Of a stretch of DNA of 64,000 nucleotides, positions 10,202 to 18,175 are shown one piece after another. Location: NCBI RefSeq assembly GCF_001983175.1, contig NZ_MNPW01000004.1:434001-498000 (forward strand), in the 5' to 3' direction. Below the pieces are notes generated by a model that did no database searches, was not told the DNA's origin, and saw nothing but the letters and a program-made list of their open reading frames with translations. The translations under genes and the position numbers were made by a program. Within the stretch, counting starts at the first letter, position 1. Each line of letters begins with the position of its first letter. This DNA comes from Pseudomonas cedrina subsp. cedrina (GTDB lineage Bacteria; Pseudomonadota; Gammaproteobacteria; Pseudomonadales; Pseudomonadaceae).

Positions 10202-11020
10202 ATGAAGGTCGAATTTGCCCAGTTGGCGGGCCGTGATAACGGTACAGCTTACAACCTTGAGCGGGCCTTGGCGGCGATCGCTGCCGCGGCGGCCGATACG
10301 CAACTGATCGTCTTCCCGGAAACCCACTTGATGGGCTTCCCGTCGGCGGAGACCGTCGCCGACGTCGCCGAGCCGCTGGATGGCTCCACCGTGCAGGCCG
10401 TGATCGACGCCGCCCGCGCACGCAATATCGCGGTGGTGATCGGCACGGCTGAGCGCGATGACGGGCAATTCTACAACACCACCTTGCTGATCACGCCCGA
10501 AGGGATTGCCCTGCGTTATCGCAAGACCCACCTGTGGGCCTCTGATCGCGGGGTCTTCAGCCCAGGCGATCGCTATGCCACCTGCCTCTGGAATGGCGTA
10601 CGCGTCGGCCTGTTGATCTGCTACGACATCGAGTTCCCGGAAAGCGCCCGCGCCAATGCGCAGTTGGGCGCCGAGCTGCTGATCGTCACCAACGGCAACA
10701 TGGACCCGTACGGCCCCACACACCGCACCGCGATCATGGCTCGCGCCCAGGAAAACCAGGCGTTTGCGCTGATGGTCAACCGCGTGGAAGAGGGCGATGG
10801 CGGGTTGTTGTTCGCCGGTGGCAGTGCCTTGGTCGACCCGTTCGGCACGCTGCTGTTCGAGGCCGGGCGTGAGGAAGGGCAATTCACGGTTGAACTGGAT
10901 CTTGACCAACTGGCGGCGGCGCGCCAGGACTATCGCTACCTGGACGACCAGCGCTTGAAATTGCCGGGTGAGGTGATCGAGCGCAGCGATGGGACGCGCG
11001 AGCTGCTGATCCCCAAATGA
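10202..11020 (+). CDS. Carbon-nitrogen hydrolase (nitrilase superfamily), RamA-like amidase
   Basis: This is a 272-residue nitrilase-superfamily enzyme with the full Glu-Lys-Cys triad: E40 in VFPETH, K108 in YRKTHLW and C140 in LLICYDIEFPE. Such enzymes hydrolyse non-peptide C-N bonds in the cytoplasm. Length and motifs, including GNMDPYGPTHRTAIMARAQE, resemble the Pseudomonas (R)-selective amidase RamA, but substrate cannot be read from sequence. It diverges from the LuxR gene and is followed, after a REPIN, by an amino-acid/amine-type permease, which suggests uptake and hydrolysis of an amide or amino-acid derivative. Confidence 0.85.
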   Translation: MKVEFAQLAGRDNGTAYNLERALAAIAAAAADTQLIVFPETHLMGFPSAETVADVAEPLDGSTVQAVIDAARARNIAVVIGTAERDDGQFYNTTLLITPEGIALRYRKTHLWASDRGVFSPGDRYATCLWNGVRVGLLICYDIEFPESARANAQLGAELLIVTNGNMDPYGPTHRTAIMARAQENQAFALMVNRVEEGDGGLLFAGGSALVDPFGTLLFEAGREEGQFTVELDLDQLAAARQDYRYLDDQRLKLPGEVIERSDGTRELLIPK

Positions 11021-11038
11021 ATGGCTGATCTTGACCCT

Positions 11039-11186
11039 GTAGTGAGCGGGCTTGTCCCGCGCTGGGTGGCGAAGCCGCCCCATCTCAGGCACTGAGCTTT
11101 TCCAGTGAGAACTACGGTGTCCGGGTTTGGGGCGGCTTCGCCACCCAGCGCGGGCGGTGCGACGATTCGACAAGCCCGCTCACTAC
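11039..11186. repeat. REPIN-like composite palindrome
   Basis: The outer arms GTAGTGAGCGGGCTTGTC (11039-11056) and its exact complement (11169-11186) enclose a second inverted pair around GCGCTGGGTGGCGAAGCC / GGCTTCGCCACCCAGCGC. A 14-nt stretch interrupts the right half. This is a paired REP element of Pseudomonas type between the amidase and permease genes. Confidence 0.85.
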
Positions 11187-11263
11187 AGACCATAAAAACA
11201 ACGACAGACGCTTCATCAACTTCAGTTCTGCCATAAATCTAATAATCGCGCGGAGAATTACCC

Positions 11264-12589
11264 ATGGCTCGTTTGCAACGCACCCTGTCATTAGGGTCGG
11301 TGGTGCTGTTCGGCATCGCTTATATGACGCCGATCATAGTGCTCGGCACTTTCGGCATCCTGGCGCAATCCACGGCGGGCATGGTGCCCGCCGCTTACCT
11401 GGCGGCGCTGGTGGCGATGTTTTTCACCGCCATGAGCTACGGGCGCATGGCCTCGGCCTTTCCAGTGGCCGGTTCCGCCTACACCTACGTGCGCAAGGCC
11501 ATCAGCCCCAAGCTGGGGTTTATTGCCGGTTGGGCGGTATTGCTCGACTACCTGTTCCTGCCCATGGCCATCTGGCTGATCGGCGCGGCGTACCTCAATT
11601 CGGCATTCCCGACGGTGCCGCAGTGGGTCTGGGTATTGGCGTTCATCGGCGTCACCAGCGCCATCAATATCGTCGGCCTCAAGCTGGCCAATGGCATCAA
11701 TGCCTTGCTGATGCTGGTGCAGTTCCTGGTATTGATCGCCTTCGTGGCGCTGTGCATCCACTACATCGGCGGCGATCCGAGCAAGCCACTGTGGACCATC
11801 ACGCCGTTCTTCAACGGTCAGATGCACATGCCATTGATCATGAGCGGCGCGGCCATCGCCTGCTATTCGTTCCTGGGCTTTGACGCGGTCAGTACCCTCA
11901 CCGAAGAAACCCGCGACCCGCGCCGCACCATCCCCCGGGCGATCATGTTGATTACCCTCATCGGCGGGCTGATCTTCGTGGCGGTGTCCTACTTTGTGCA
12001 GGTCGCGCATCCGTCGTTCGAGTTCACTAACGTGGATTCGGCCGCATATGAAATCGCGCGCAACATCGGTGGCGACTTGTTTGTGTCGGTCTTCCTTATC
12101 GGCCTGATCGTTGGCCAGTTCGCATCGGGGCTGTCGGCCCAGGCCAGTGGTTCGCGCCTGTTGTTTGCCATGGGCCGCGACGGCGTGTTGCCCAAGTCGT
12201 TCTTCGGCACCTTGCATGCGCGCTTCGGCACGCCGGTCAACAGCATCCTGTTGTGTGCGGTCGTGGCGCTGCTGGCGTTGAAGCTGGATGTGACCACGTC
12301 CACGTCGTTCATCAACTTCGGTGCGTTCCTGGCGTTCAGCCTGGTGAACCTGTCGGTGATCTTTCACTACTGGATCGGCGCCAAGCAGCGCGGCGTACGT
12401 GAGTTGATCCTGTTCCTGGTATTCCCGGCCATCGGCCTGCTGGCGGACCTGTGGCTGATGATCAGCCTTGATCACCTGGCCATGTATCTCGGCCTGGGTT
12501 GGCTGGCGATCGGCCTGGTTTACCTGGGCGTACTCACCCGTGGCTTCTCGCAGCAGCCACCGGAGATGGACTTCCAGGAAGCCGCCTAG
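11264..12589 (+). CDS. APC-superfamily amino acid/amine permease
   Basis: The 441-residue protein has about 12 hydrophobic segments and the APC signature near the N-terminus (VVLFGIAYMTPIIVLGTFG), with the conserved ETRDPRRTIPRA loop after TM6. It belongs to the amino acid-polyamine-organocation transporters of the inner membrane and resembles putrescine/amino-acid permeases of the PuuP/YhdG type. The start has a GGAG Shine-Dalgarno sequence. It follows the nitrilase-like amidase with a REPIN between, so a shared substrate pathway is plausible but not proven. Confidence 0.85.
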   Translation: MARLQRTLSLGSVVLFGIAYMTPIIVLGTFGILAQSTAGMVPAAYLAALVAMFFTAMSYGRMASAFPVAGSAYTYVRKAISPKLGFIAGWAVLLDYLFLPMAIWLIGAAYLNSAFPTVPQWVWVLAFIGVTSAINIVGLKLANGINALLMLVQFLVLIAFVALCIHYIGGDPSKPLWTITPFFNGQMHMPLIMSGAAIACYSFLGFDAVSTLTEETRDPRRTIPRAIMLITLIGGLIFVAVSYFVQVAHPSFEFTNVDSAAYEIARNIGGDLFVSVFLIGLIVGQFASGLSAQASGSRLLFAMGRDGVLPKSFFGTLHARFGTPVNSILLCAVVALLALKLDVTTSTSFINFGAFLAFSLVNLSVIFHYWIGAKQRGVRELILFLVFPAIGLLADLWLMISLDHLAMYLGLGWLAIGLVYLGVLTRGFSQQPPEMDFQEAA

Positions 12590-12640
12590 GCCCACGCGCT
12601 CTATGCTTATTGCAATCGGTTCTCGTTTGGGTGCATGATT

Positions 12641-12659
12641 TGTGTTACTGTATAACACA
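12641..12659 (+). promoter_or_regulatory. Putative Zur operator upstream of rpmE2
   Basis: TGTGTTACTGTATAACACA is a perfect 7-bp dyad with a 5-bp centre, lying 31 bases before the rpmE2 start. It resembles the GTTATA-N-TATAAC type Zur box. Zinc-independent L31 paralogues are classic Zur-repressed genes, so the position and palindrome both fit. Confidence 0.7.
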
Positions 12660-12689
12660 TCAAATGCACCCAGACGCCCCGGAGGCTTT

Positions 12690-12962
12690 ATGAAAGCTGG
12701 TATCCATCCCGACTACCGTACCGTGCTGTTCCACGACACCGCCGCCGACGTGTTCTTCCTGATCGGCTCCACCGCCGACAGCGATCGCACCCACACACAC
12801 AGTGACGGCAACACCTACCCGTACATTCCACTCGACGTGTCCAGCGCCTCGCATCCCGTTTACACCGGACAGCAGCGCAAGACCCAGGCCGAAGGCCGGA
12901 TCGCGGGGTTCAACAAGCGGTTTGCTTCGTTTGGGTCGAGCCCCAAAAAAGCCGAGGAGTGA
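12690..12962 (+). CDS. rpmE2: Type B 50S ribosomal protein L31 (zinc-independent paralogue)
   Basis: The 90-residue protein is L31 of the C-minus type: it starts [14 protein letters not shown] and has no cysteine at all, whereas the housekeeping L31 has a zinc-binding CxxC motif. Under zinc starvation it replaces the zinc-containing L31 on the large subunit and frees zinc. The start at 12690 is chosen because a GGAGG sequence lies 5-9 bases upstream; a longer in-frame ORF from 12642 would overlap the dyad operator. The Zur-like box directly upstream supports zinc regulation. Confidence 0.93.
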   Translation: MKAGIHPDYRTVLFHDTAADVFFLIGSTADSDRTHTHSDGNTYPYIPLDVSSASHPVYTGQQRKTQAEGRIAGFNKRFASFGSSPKKAEE

Positions 12963-13120
12963 CGCTTGTAGGATTCAGTCGAAGGCCTCTCTGGTTTCTA
13001 GAGCGGCTTTTTATGTGTACCAACCACTCGTCATTACATACCTGTGTCTTTCAACTGCCTATTGAATATCTTAGAAACCCCTGTACAGTCTGTTTAACGA
13101 ATAACGTTAAGCATTAAGCG

Positions 13121-13398
13121 ATGATAAGAAGCTTCAAATGCACCCATACCAAGACTCTTTTTGAAACCGGTCGAACCCGGCGCTGGTCTGCCATTGTTTC
13201 GGTGGTGGAGCGAAAGCTGAGCATGCTTGACGCAGCCGTTGAACTTGCTGACTTGCGGTCACCGCCAGGTAACAGGCTGGAGCAGTTGTGCGGTGACAGA
13301 GAGGGGCAATACAGTATCCGAATCAATGGTCAATTCCGGATCTGTTTCATTTGGGGCCTAACGGTCCGGAAAACGTTGAAATTGTGGATTACCACTGA
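13121..13398 (+). pseudogene. higB: higB-type toxin gene with a -1 frameshift
   Basis: The reading frame from ATG 13121 gives a RelE/HigB-like start (MIRSFK, LFETG) up to residue 78 (RICFIW). It then shifts at the GGGG run at 13353-13356. One additional G would restore GPNGPENVEIVDYH and a stop at 13396-13398, which gives a 92-residue protein, exactly the usual HigB length, ending in the conserved VDYH. As written, the frame reads on with unrelated residues into the antitoxin gene. The intact toxin would be a ribosome-dependent mRNA endoribonuclease. The lesion may be a true inactivating deletion or a homopolymer sequencing error. Confidence 0.8.
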
Positions 13399-13406
13399 GG
13401 TGAATC

Positions 13407-13712
13407 ATGTTGAAGAACGGAATGCGACCTGTGCACCCCGGAGAAATTCTCAAGGAAGAATACTTGGAGCCATTGGGCATCACTGCCGCCGCTCTGGCGC
13501 GGGCGCTGCATGTTTCCGCGCCGACAGTGAACGACATCGTATTGATGCGTCGCAGTATCAGCGCGGACGTCGCTCTACGTTTGGCCGTTGCATTGGAAAC
13601 ATCCGCGCAGTTCTGGCTCAACTTGCAGACCGCTTATGATCTGCGTACTGCCGAAATTGCCAAAGGTGCGCAGATTTTCAAGGAAGTCGAACGAATTGCG
13701 CATTGCGCGTGA
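13407..13712 (+). CDS. higA: HigA-type antitoxin, HTH XRE family
   Basis: The 101-residue protein begins with the HigA hallmark RPVHPGEILKEEYLEPLG and has an XRE helix-turn-helix at about residues 22-60 (AALARALHVSAPTVNDI). HigA neutralises HigB and represses its own operon. It starts 8 bases after the restored stop of the toxin frame, the classic toxin-first HigBA order, and is followed by a rho-independent terminator. The antitoxin is intact although the toxin frame is broken. Confidence 0.9.
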   Translation: MLKNGMRPVHPGEILKEEYLEPLGITAAALARALHVSAPTVNDIVLMRRSISADVALRLAVALETSAQFWLNLQTAYDLRTAEIAKGAQIFKEVERIAHCA

Positions 13713-13734
13713 GTTTATGTGAATCGATTTGGAC

Positions 13735-13756
13735 CCGGTGAACACCGGTTTTTTTT
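13735..13756 (+). terminator. Rho-independent terminator after higA
   Basis: CCGGTG / CACCGG arms with a 2-nt loop are followed by eight T residues (13749-13756). It ends the higBA transcript just before the convergent kinase gene. Confidence 0.8.
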
Positions 13757-13761
13757 GTGTC

Positions 13762-15141
13762 CTACGCCGCCGTCTGCCGAATCGGCAACACCACCCGAAA
13801 CGTCGTGCCCTTGCCCGGTTCGCTGCTGACGGCGATCGTGCCGCCGTGTTTCTTGACGATACCGTAAGACAGCGACAGCCCCAGCCCCGTGCCTTCGCCC
13901 ACCGGTTTGGTGGTGAAGAACGGGTCGAAGATTTTCTGCAGCGCTTCAGGGGCGATCCCGCAGCCGTTGTCCGCCACTTCCAGCCAAATGTTCTCGCCTT
14001 CCACGCCGTTGCTGATGGTAATGATGCCGCGCTCCGGGCCCATGGCTTGCGCCGCGTTGATCACCAGGTTCATCACCACCTGGTTGAGTTGTGAGGCGAG
14101 GCATTCGATTTCCGGCAGTGGTTGGTAGTTCTTGACTACATCGGCCTTGTATTTGAGCTCGCTGGCGACGATGTTCAGCGTCGAGTCGATGCCCTGTTGC
14201 AGGTTCGCAAATTGCCAGGTCTGGTCGTTGTCCACCCGTGAGAAGTTCTTCAGGTCCTTGACGATCTGCACCACCCGACCGATGCCTTCCTTGGATTCCC
14301 TGATCAGGATCGGAATGTCTTCCGTGAGGAAATCCAGTTCGAGGTCGGTACGCAGCGCCTTGAGCTGGTCGCGCTGCTCCGGCGCCGCGATCAGTGGCTC
14401 GGCGTCTTGATAGGCTTGCAGTATCTGTTGCAACTGCGTGAAGTAGCCGTCCAGTGTGCTGAGGTTGGAAGAAATGAAGCCCACCGGGTTGTTGATCTCA
14501 TGGGCGACACCCGCCGCGAGCTGCCCCAGCGACGCGAGTTTTTCCGACTGCACCAGTTGGCTTTCCAGGTGCTTGCGCTCGTCGATTTCCAGTTGCAGCG
14601 CTTGTGTGCGTTGCTCCACCAAATGCTCCAGGTGGGCCGTTTGCAGCGAAGCGCGGCGAGCCATGTCCCATTTATTGGCCAGGGTGTTGGCCATCTGCTG
14701 GACTTCAATGTTGTCGAAGGGTTTTTTCAGGATCAGCAGGCGATCATGGCCGTGCAGGCGTTCCAGCAGGTCTTCCCAGGCATAGTCCGAGTACGCGGTG
14801 CACACGACTACTTGCAGGTCGCGGTCGACTTTCCACAGCTCTTCGATGGTGCGGGCGCCGTCCCAGCCCTGGGGCATGCGCATGTCGACAAAGGCCAGCG
14901 CGTAGGGGCATTTCTGCGTCATGGCGGTGGTCAGCAGGCCAAGGCCTTCTTCGCCGCCATAGGCCGAGTGCAATTCGAAAACCTGGGCCTGGGCCTTGGC
15001 CGTATCGCCGAACAGCGCCGATTCCATGTCATCCAGGAGTTGGTTCGCTTCAGCGGTCGGCATCAGGATCTTGCGAAAATCATCATGGATCGAGGGCGTG
15101 TCGTCGATCAACAGGATGCGCCGGTTCGGAGGTTGGTTCAT
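13762..15141 (-). CDS. Receiver-histidine kinase (N-terminal REC, HisKA, HATPase)
   Basis: The 459-residue protein has an N-terminal receiver-like domain ([19 protein letters not shown] holds the likely phospho-acceptor; LKKPFD the conserved Lys), a coiled-coil linker around residues 165-205, the H-box [11 protein letters not shown] and an ATPase domain with DNGCGI and [13 protein letters not shown]. It lacks membrane segments, so it is a cytoplasmic hybrid kinase. Its ATG overlaps the stop of the upstream DAHL kinase by 4 bases, so the two are translationally coupled and probably form a relay. Confidence 0.9.
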   Translation of the reverse strand: MNQPPNRRILLIDDTPSIHDDFRKILMPTAEANQLLDDMESALFGDTAKAQAQVFELHSAYGGEEGLGLLTTAMTQKCPYALAFVDMRMPQGWDGARTIEELWKVDRDLQVVVCTAYSDYAWEDLLERLHGHDRLLILKKPFDNIEVQQMANTLANKWDMARRASLQTAHLEHLVEQRTQALQLEIDERKHLESQLVQSEKLASLGQLAAGVAHEINNPVGFISSNLSTLDGYFTQLQQILQAYQDAEPLIAAPEQRDQLKALRTDLELDFLTEDIPILIRESKEGIGRVVQIVKDLKNFSRVDNDQTWQFANLQQGIDSTLNIVASELKYKADVVKNYQPLPEIECLASQLNQVVMNLVINAAQAMGPERGIITISNGVEGENIWLEVADNGCGIAPEALQKIFDPFFTTKPVGEGTGLGLSLSYGIVKKHGGTIAVSSEPGKGTTFRVVLPIRQTAA

Positions 15142-16952
15142 GTCGGGCTTCCGGCAAGAGTAAGAGGGATCGTCAAGGTAAACACCGCGCCTTGGCCCGG
15201 CCCGTCGCTGTGGGCGCTGAGCTGGCCATGCATTTCCACGGCGGCCAGGGCGCAGCTGTGCAGGCCGAAGCCATGGCCTTCCTTGCGGGTGGTGAAGCCG
15301 TGCGTGAAGATGCGGGTCATGTTTTCTATGGGTATGCCTTCACCCTCGTCCTTCACGCTGATCTGCAAGGTGCCGTCATCCAGTGGCAGGACCTTGAGGG
15401 TCATTTGCCGTGGCCGGTCGGAAAGGCTGGACATGGCCTGTTTGGCGTTGCTGATCAGGTTGACCATGATCAGCAGCAAGCGGTGTTTGTCTGCAAGGAT
15501 CTCTGGCACCTCGGCGTAATGCTTGACCACCGTGACATTGTGCCGGCTCAGCGACCCTTCGTTCATGCGCAAGGCGTCGTCCATCAGCGCGCCGATATGC
15601 AGCGCTTCCTTTAGCGTGGCCGCGCCAGCATAGGATTGTTGGGTGGAGACGATGTCTTTGATGTGGTCGATGCTTTTGCTCAATTGCGCCAGTTCCTCGG
15701 CCATCCCTTGCTGCTCGACGGCGATCGCCTCGACCAACTGGTTCAAGTAACCGGGCAGCAGCTTGCCCTTTTCATCCTCGGTGAAAAAGCGGCCCAGGTC
15801 ACCCTGGTGTTCGTTGATCAACTGCATGGCTTTGCCCAGGCCCAACGCCTTGCTGCTGCGCAGCTTGCGCGTGACCAGGTCGGCGGAGATATTCACGCTG
15901 TTGAGCACGTTGCCCACGTTGTGCAGCACGTTGGTGGCGATCTCCGCCATGCCGGCCTGGCGAGCGCTGTCCAGCAGTTCGCTTTGCGCATCCTTGAGCT
16001 GCTGCGTGCGTCGCTCCACGCGCTGCTCCAGGGTTTCATTGGCCGCATGCAAGGCGCGGTTGACCCGGTTGATTTCGGCGAAACTGCGCAGCAGGCGTAC
16101 CGCCAGGTAAAGCAACAGCGCCACCAGCAGGGTCGAGAAGACCAGCAGGTAACGGTGGTATTGGTGGTCGATAAGGTCAGCCGCCTGCTGGTCCTGGTCG
16201 AGATGCGTGGTCAGCTCGTCCAGGCGCTCGGCCACCGGGACCGCGGCTATGCGCTCCAGCAAGCCGTTAACCACCGGTTGTTCGCGCAGGATCAACGAAA
16301 TATGGTTGCTCAGAATCTCCACGGGCGCCTGGAAATCGGCGGGCAAACGCTCCTTGTTGATCGCCAGTTTGCCCAGGCCCACCAGGATATCGGCGGCGCG
16401 CTCGTCGCTGGTGACCTGGGCGAACTCCAGGCTACTGAGCAGCAGGTCGTAGGTATCGGTGGCCACGCCCTGCAGTTGCAGGCGGTCGTGCTCATTGAAG
16501 CGGTTGAACTGCGCCTGGATGTCATCTTCGGCGGTCGGTAAAAAAGCCAGCGAATTGCGCAGCACTGCGTTGTGGGACTTGAACTGGTCGACCAACCGGG
16601 CCTTTTCCTGGATGGCCGTCTGATACGCGTCCCGGCTGGCCTGCCAGCGGGTCAGGTCCTTGGGGCTGTGATAGGTCTCACGTTTTTCCAGGTCGTCCCA
16701 TAGCCCGGTCATTTGCGCGAGCGGCGCGACCAGCGGGTCGTAGTTGTGGGTCAGCGCGATCCGCGCCTTGAGCACTTCGCTGTCCCACTGCGCATTGAGC
16801 TGTTGGAGCTGGCGGATCAAATCCCGCGAATGGGTATAGGTGGCCGTCTGGTCGCGGGACGACTTGATGTACAGGTACACCAGCGTCGAGGCCAGCAACA
16901 GGGTGACCAGGCCCAGCAATACCTGGGTAATGCGGCGGCGAGACAGGGTCAT
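15138..16952 (-). CDS. Membrane histidine kinase with DAHL sensory domain
   Basis: The 604-residue protein has an N-terminal membrane helix (about 8-29), a large all-helical periplasmic region of DAHL type (about 30-265) and a second membrane helix near 268-288. A coiled coil and an atypical H-box (NVLHNVGNVLNSV) follow, and then an ATPase domain with DEGEGI and GHGFGLHS. The HNVGN form of the H-box marks an unusual HisKA subclass. It starts 10 bases after the cytochrome c peroxidase gene and overlaps the next kinase, forming a three-gene operon. The signal sensed is unknown; the peroxidase partner suggests a redox or envelope cue. Confidence 0.88.
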   Translation of the reverse strand: MTLSRRRITQVLLGLVTLLLASTLVYLYIKSSRDQTATYTHSRDLIRQLQQLNAQWDSEVLKARIALTHNYDPLVAPLAQMTGLWDDLEKRETYHSPKDLTRWQASRDAYQTAIQEKARLVDQFKSHNAVLRNSLAFLPTAEDDIQAQFNRFNEHDRLQLQGVATDTYDLLLSSLEFAQVTSDERAADILVGLGKLAINKERLPADFQAPVEILSNHISLILREQPVVNGLLERIAAVPVAERLDELTTHLDQDQQAADLIDHQYHRYLLVFSTLLVALLLYLAVRLLRSFAEINRVNRALHAANETLEQRVERRTQQLKDAQSELLDSARQAGMAEIATNVLHNVGNVLNSVNISADLVTRKLRSSKALGLGKAMQLINEHQGDLGRFFTEDEKGKLLPGYLNQLVEAIAVEQQGMAEELAQLSKSIDHIKDIVSTQQSYAGAATLKEALHIGALMDDALRMNEGSLSRHNVTVVKHYAEVPEILADKHRLLLIMVNLISNAKQAMSSLSDRPRQMTLKVLPLDDGTLQISVKDEGEGIPIENMTRIFTHGFTTRKEGHGFGLHSCALAAVEMHGQLSAHSDGPGQGAVFTLTIPLTLAGSPT

Positions 16953-16962
16953 GTCGGTGTGC

Positions 16963-17931
16963 TCATAGCGGCTTGCCTGCCCATTCGCCGGTCAGGGTCC
17001 TGAGAAACAGGACGATCAGGTCCTTGTCTTCCTGGGACGGATTGCGCCCCAACTGGTACCTGAACATCACGTCCACTGCTTCCTCCAGGGTCTTGGCCGA
17101 CGCATCATGGAAATACGGTGCGGTGACCGCGACGTTGCGCAGGCTCGGCACCTTGAACACATGGCGGTCCTCCTCATCCTGGGTCAGCAGGTAACGGCCC
17201 AGGTCCGATTCGACCGGGTTGCCGCGCGCCTTGAAGTAATCGCCCATGACGCCGAATTTCTGGAACATGTTGCCGCCGATGTTGACGCCCTGGTGGCAAG
17301 CGATGCAACCGTAGTCCTTGAAGCGTTGGTAGCCGTATTTTTCCTGGATCGTGAGGATCTCGGTATCGCCCAGCAGGTACTGGTCGAACCGCGAATGGGG
17401 GGTCAACAGCGTGCGTTCATAGGTGGCCAGGGCGTTTTGCACATTGGCGGCGGTGAGGCCATCGGGGTAGGCCTGTTTGAACGCGGCCTGGTAGGCGGGC
17501 AGGGCGGAGAGGTTGTGCACCACGGTGTTCCAGTCGCTGCCCATTTCCACGGGGCTGATGACGACGTGTGCCACCTGTGCCTCCAGCGTGTCGACGCGGC
17601 CATTCCAGAACTGCTTGAAGTTAAGGCTGGCGTTGAAGACGGATGGCGTGTTGGTGTCTACCGGCTTGCCGTCGAAGCCGATGGAGAACGGCTTGTTGTC
17701 GGCGCCTCCGGATTCCAGGCGATGGCAACTGGCGCAGGACAGGGTGTTATTCACCGACAGGCGCGGCTCGTTGAACAGCTGGCGGCCCAGCTCGACCTTG
17801 GCCGGGTCCAGCGCTGGCACCGCGGGCAAGGGTTTGAGCGCTTCATCCAACGGCGCGGCCATCAGCGGCATGCCCAAGCATAGCCACAGGCTCAGTATGA
17901 GGCCGGGACGGTAGGGTGAGACGTCGCTCAA
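16963..17931 (-). CDS. Di-haem cytochrome c peroxidase
   Basis: The 322-residue periplasmic protein has a signal peptide (LILSLWLCLGMPLMA) and two c-type haem motifs, CASCH and CIACH, in the spacing of bacterial CcpA/MauG-type peroxidases. Conserved family segments are LGRQLFNEPRLS and NTPSVFNASLNFKQFWNGR. It reduces H2O2 using electrons from small cytochromes. It is the first gene of an operon with two histidine kinases on the minus strand and faces the YN-GYP response regulator across about 244 bases. A signalling rather than purely detoxifying role is possible but inferred. Confidence 0.9.
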   Translation of the reverse strand: MSDVSPYRPGLILSLWLCLGMPLMAAPLDEALKPLPAVPALDPAKVELGRQLFNEPRLSVNNTLSCASCHRLESGGADNKPFSIGFDGKPVDTNTPSVFNASLNFKQFWNGRVDTLEAQVAHVVISPVEMGSDWNTVVHNLSALPAYQAAFKQAYPDGLTAANVQNALATYERTLLTPHSRFDQYLLGDTEILTIQEKYGYQRFKDYGCIACHQGVNIGGNMFQKFGVMGDYFKARGNPVESDLGRYLLTQDEEDRHVFKVPSLRNVAVTAPYFHDASAKTLEEAVDVMFRYQLGRNPSQEDKDLIVLFLRTLTGEWAGKPL

Positions 17932-18175
17932 GCGAGCACTCCTTGCAAGCGTGGGGGGTATTGATCGGGCGCCAGTGCTGCAGCAGCTTGACTGAACAGG
18001 TAGCCTTGGCCTTCCCTGGCTGCACCGCTGACCTGCTGTGACAGCATAGTCGAACTGCCTTGATATCGACGGCCAGTTGGCGTCAAATCAACCGCGCGCG
18101 TCAAGCGAGGAAAACGTCTTGGCGCACAGGTCCGGTTCGGCTCAATTTTTCAGTTAATTCGAAGGCGCAGTAGGC
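17932..18175. promoter_or_regulatory. Divergent intergenic region between peroxidase/kinase operon and YN-GYP regulator
   Basis: This 244-bp gap must carry promoters for both divergent operons. I could not identify a clear -35/-10 pair or a long dyad by eye. Confidence 0.4.

Noticed and set aside
11039..11186. Reading this palindrome as a transcription terminator
   Set aside because: No T-tract follows, and similar paired sequences recur across the window, so it is classed as REPIN.
13121..13639. 172-codon ORF as an intact long HigB-like protein
   Set aside because: After residue 78 it loses family similarity and overlaps higA in another frame; the frameshift explanation restores exact family length.
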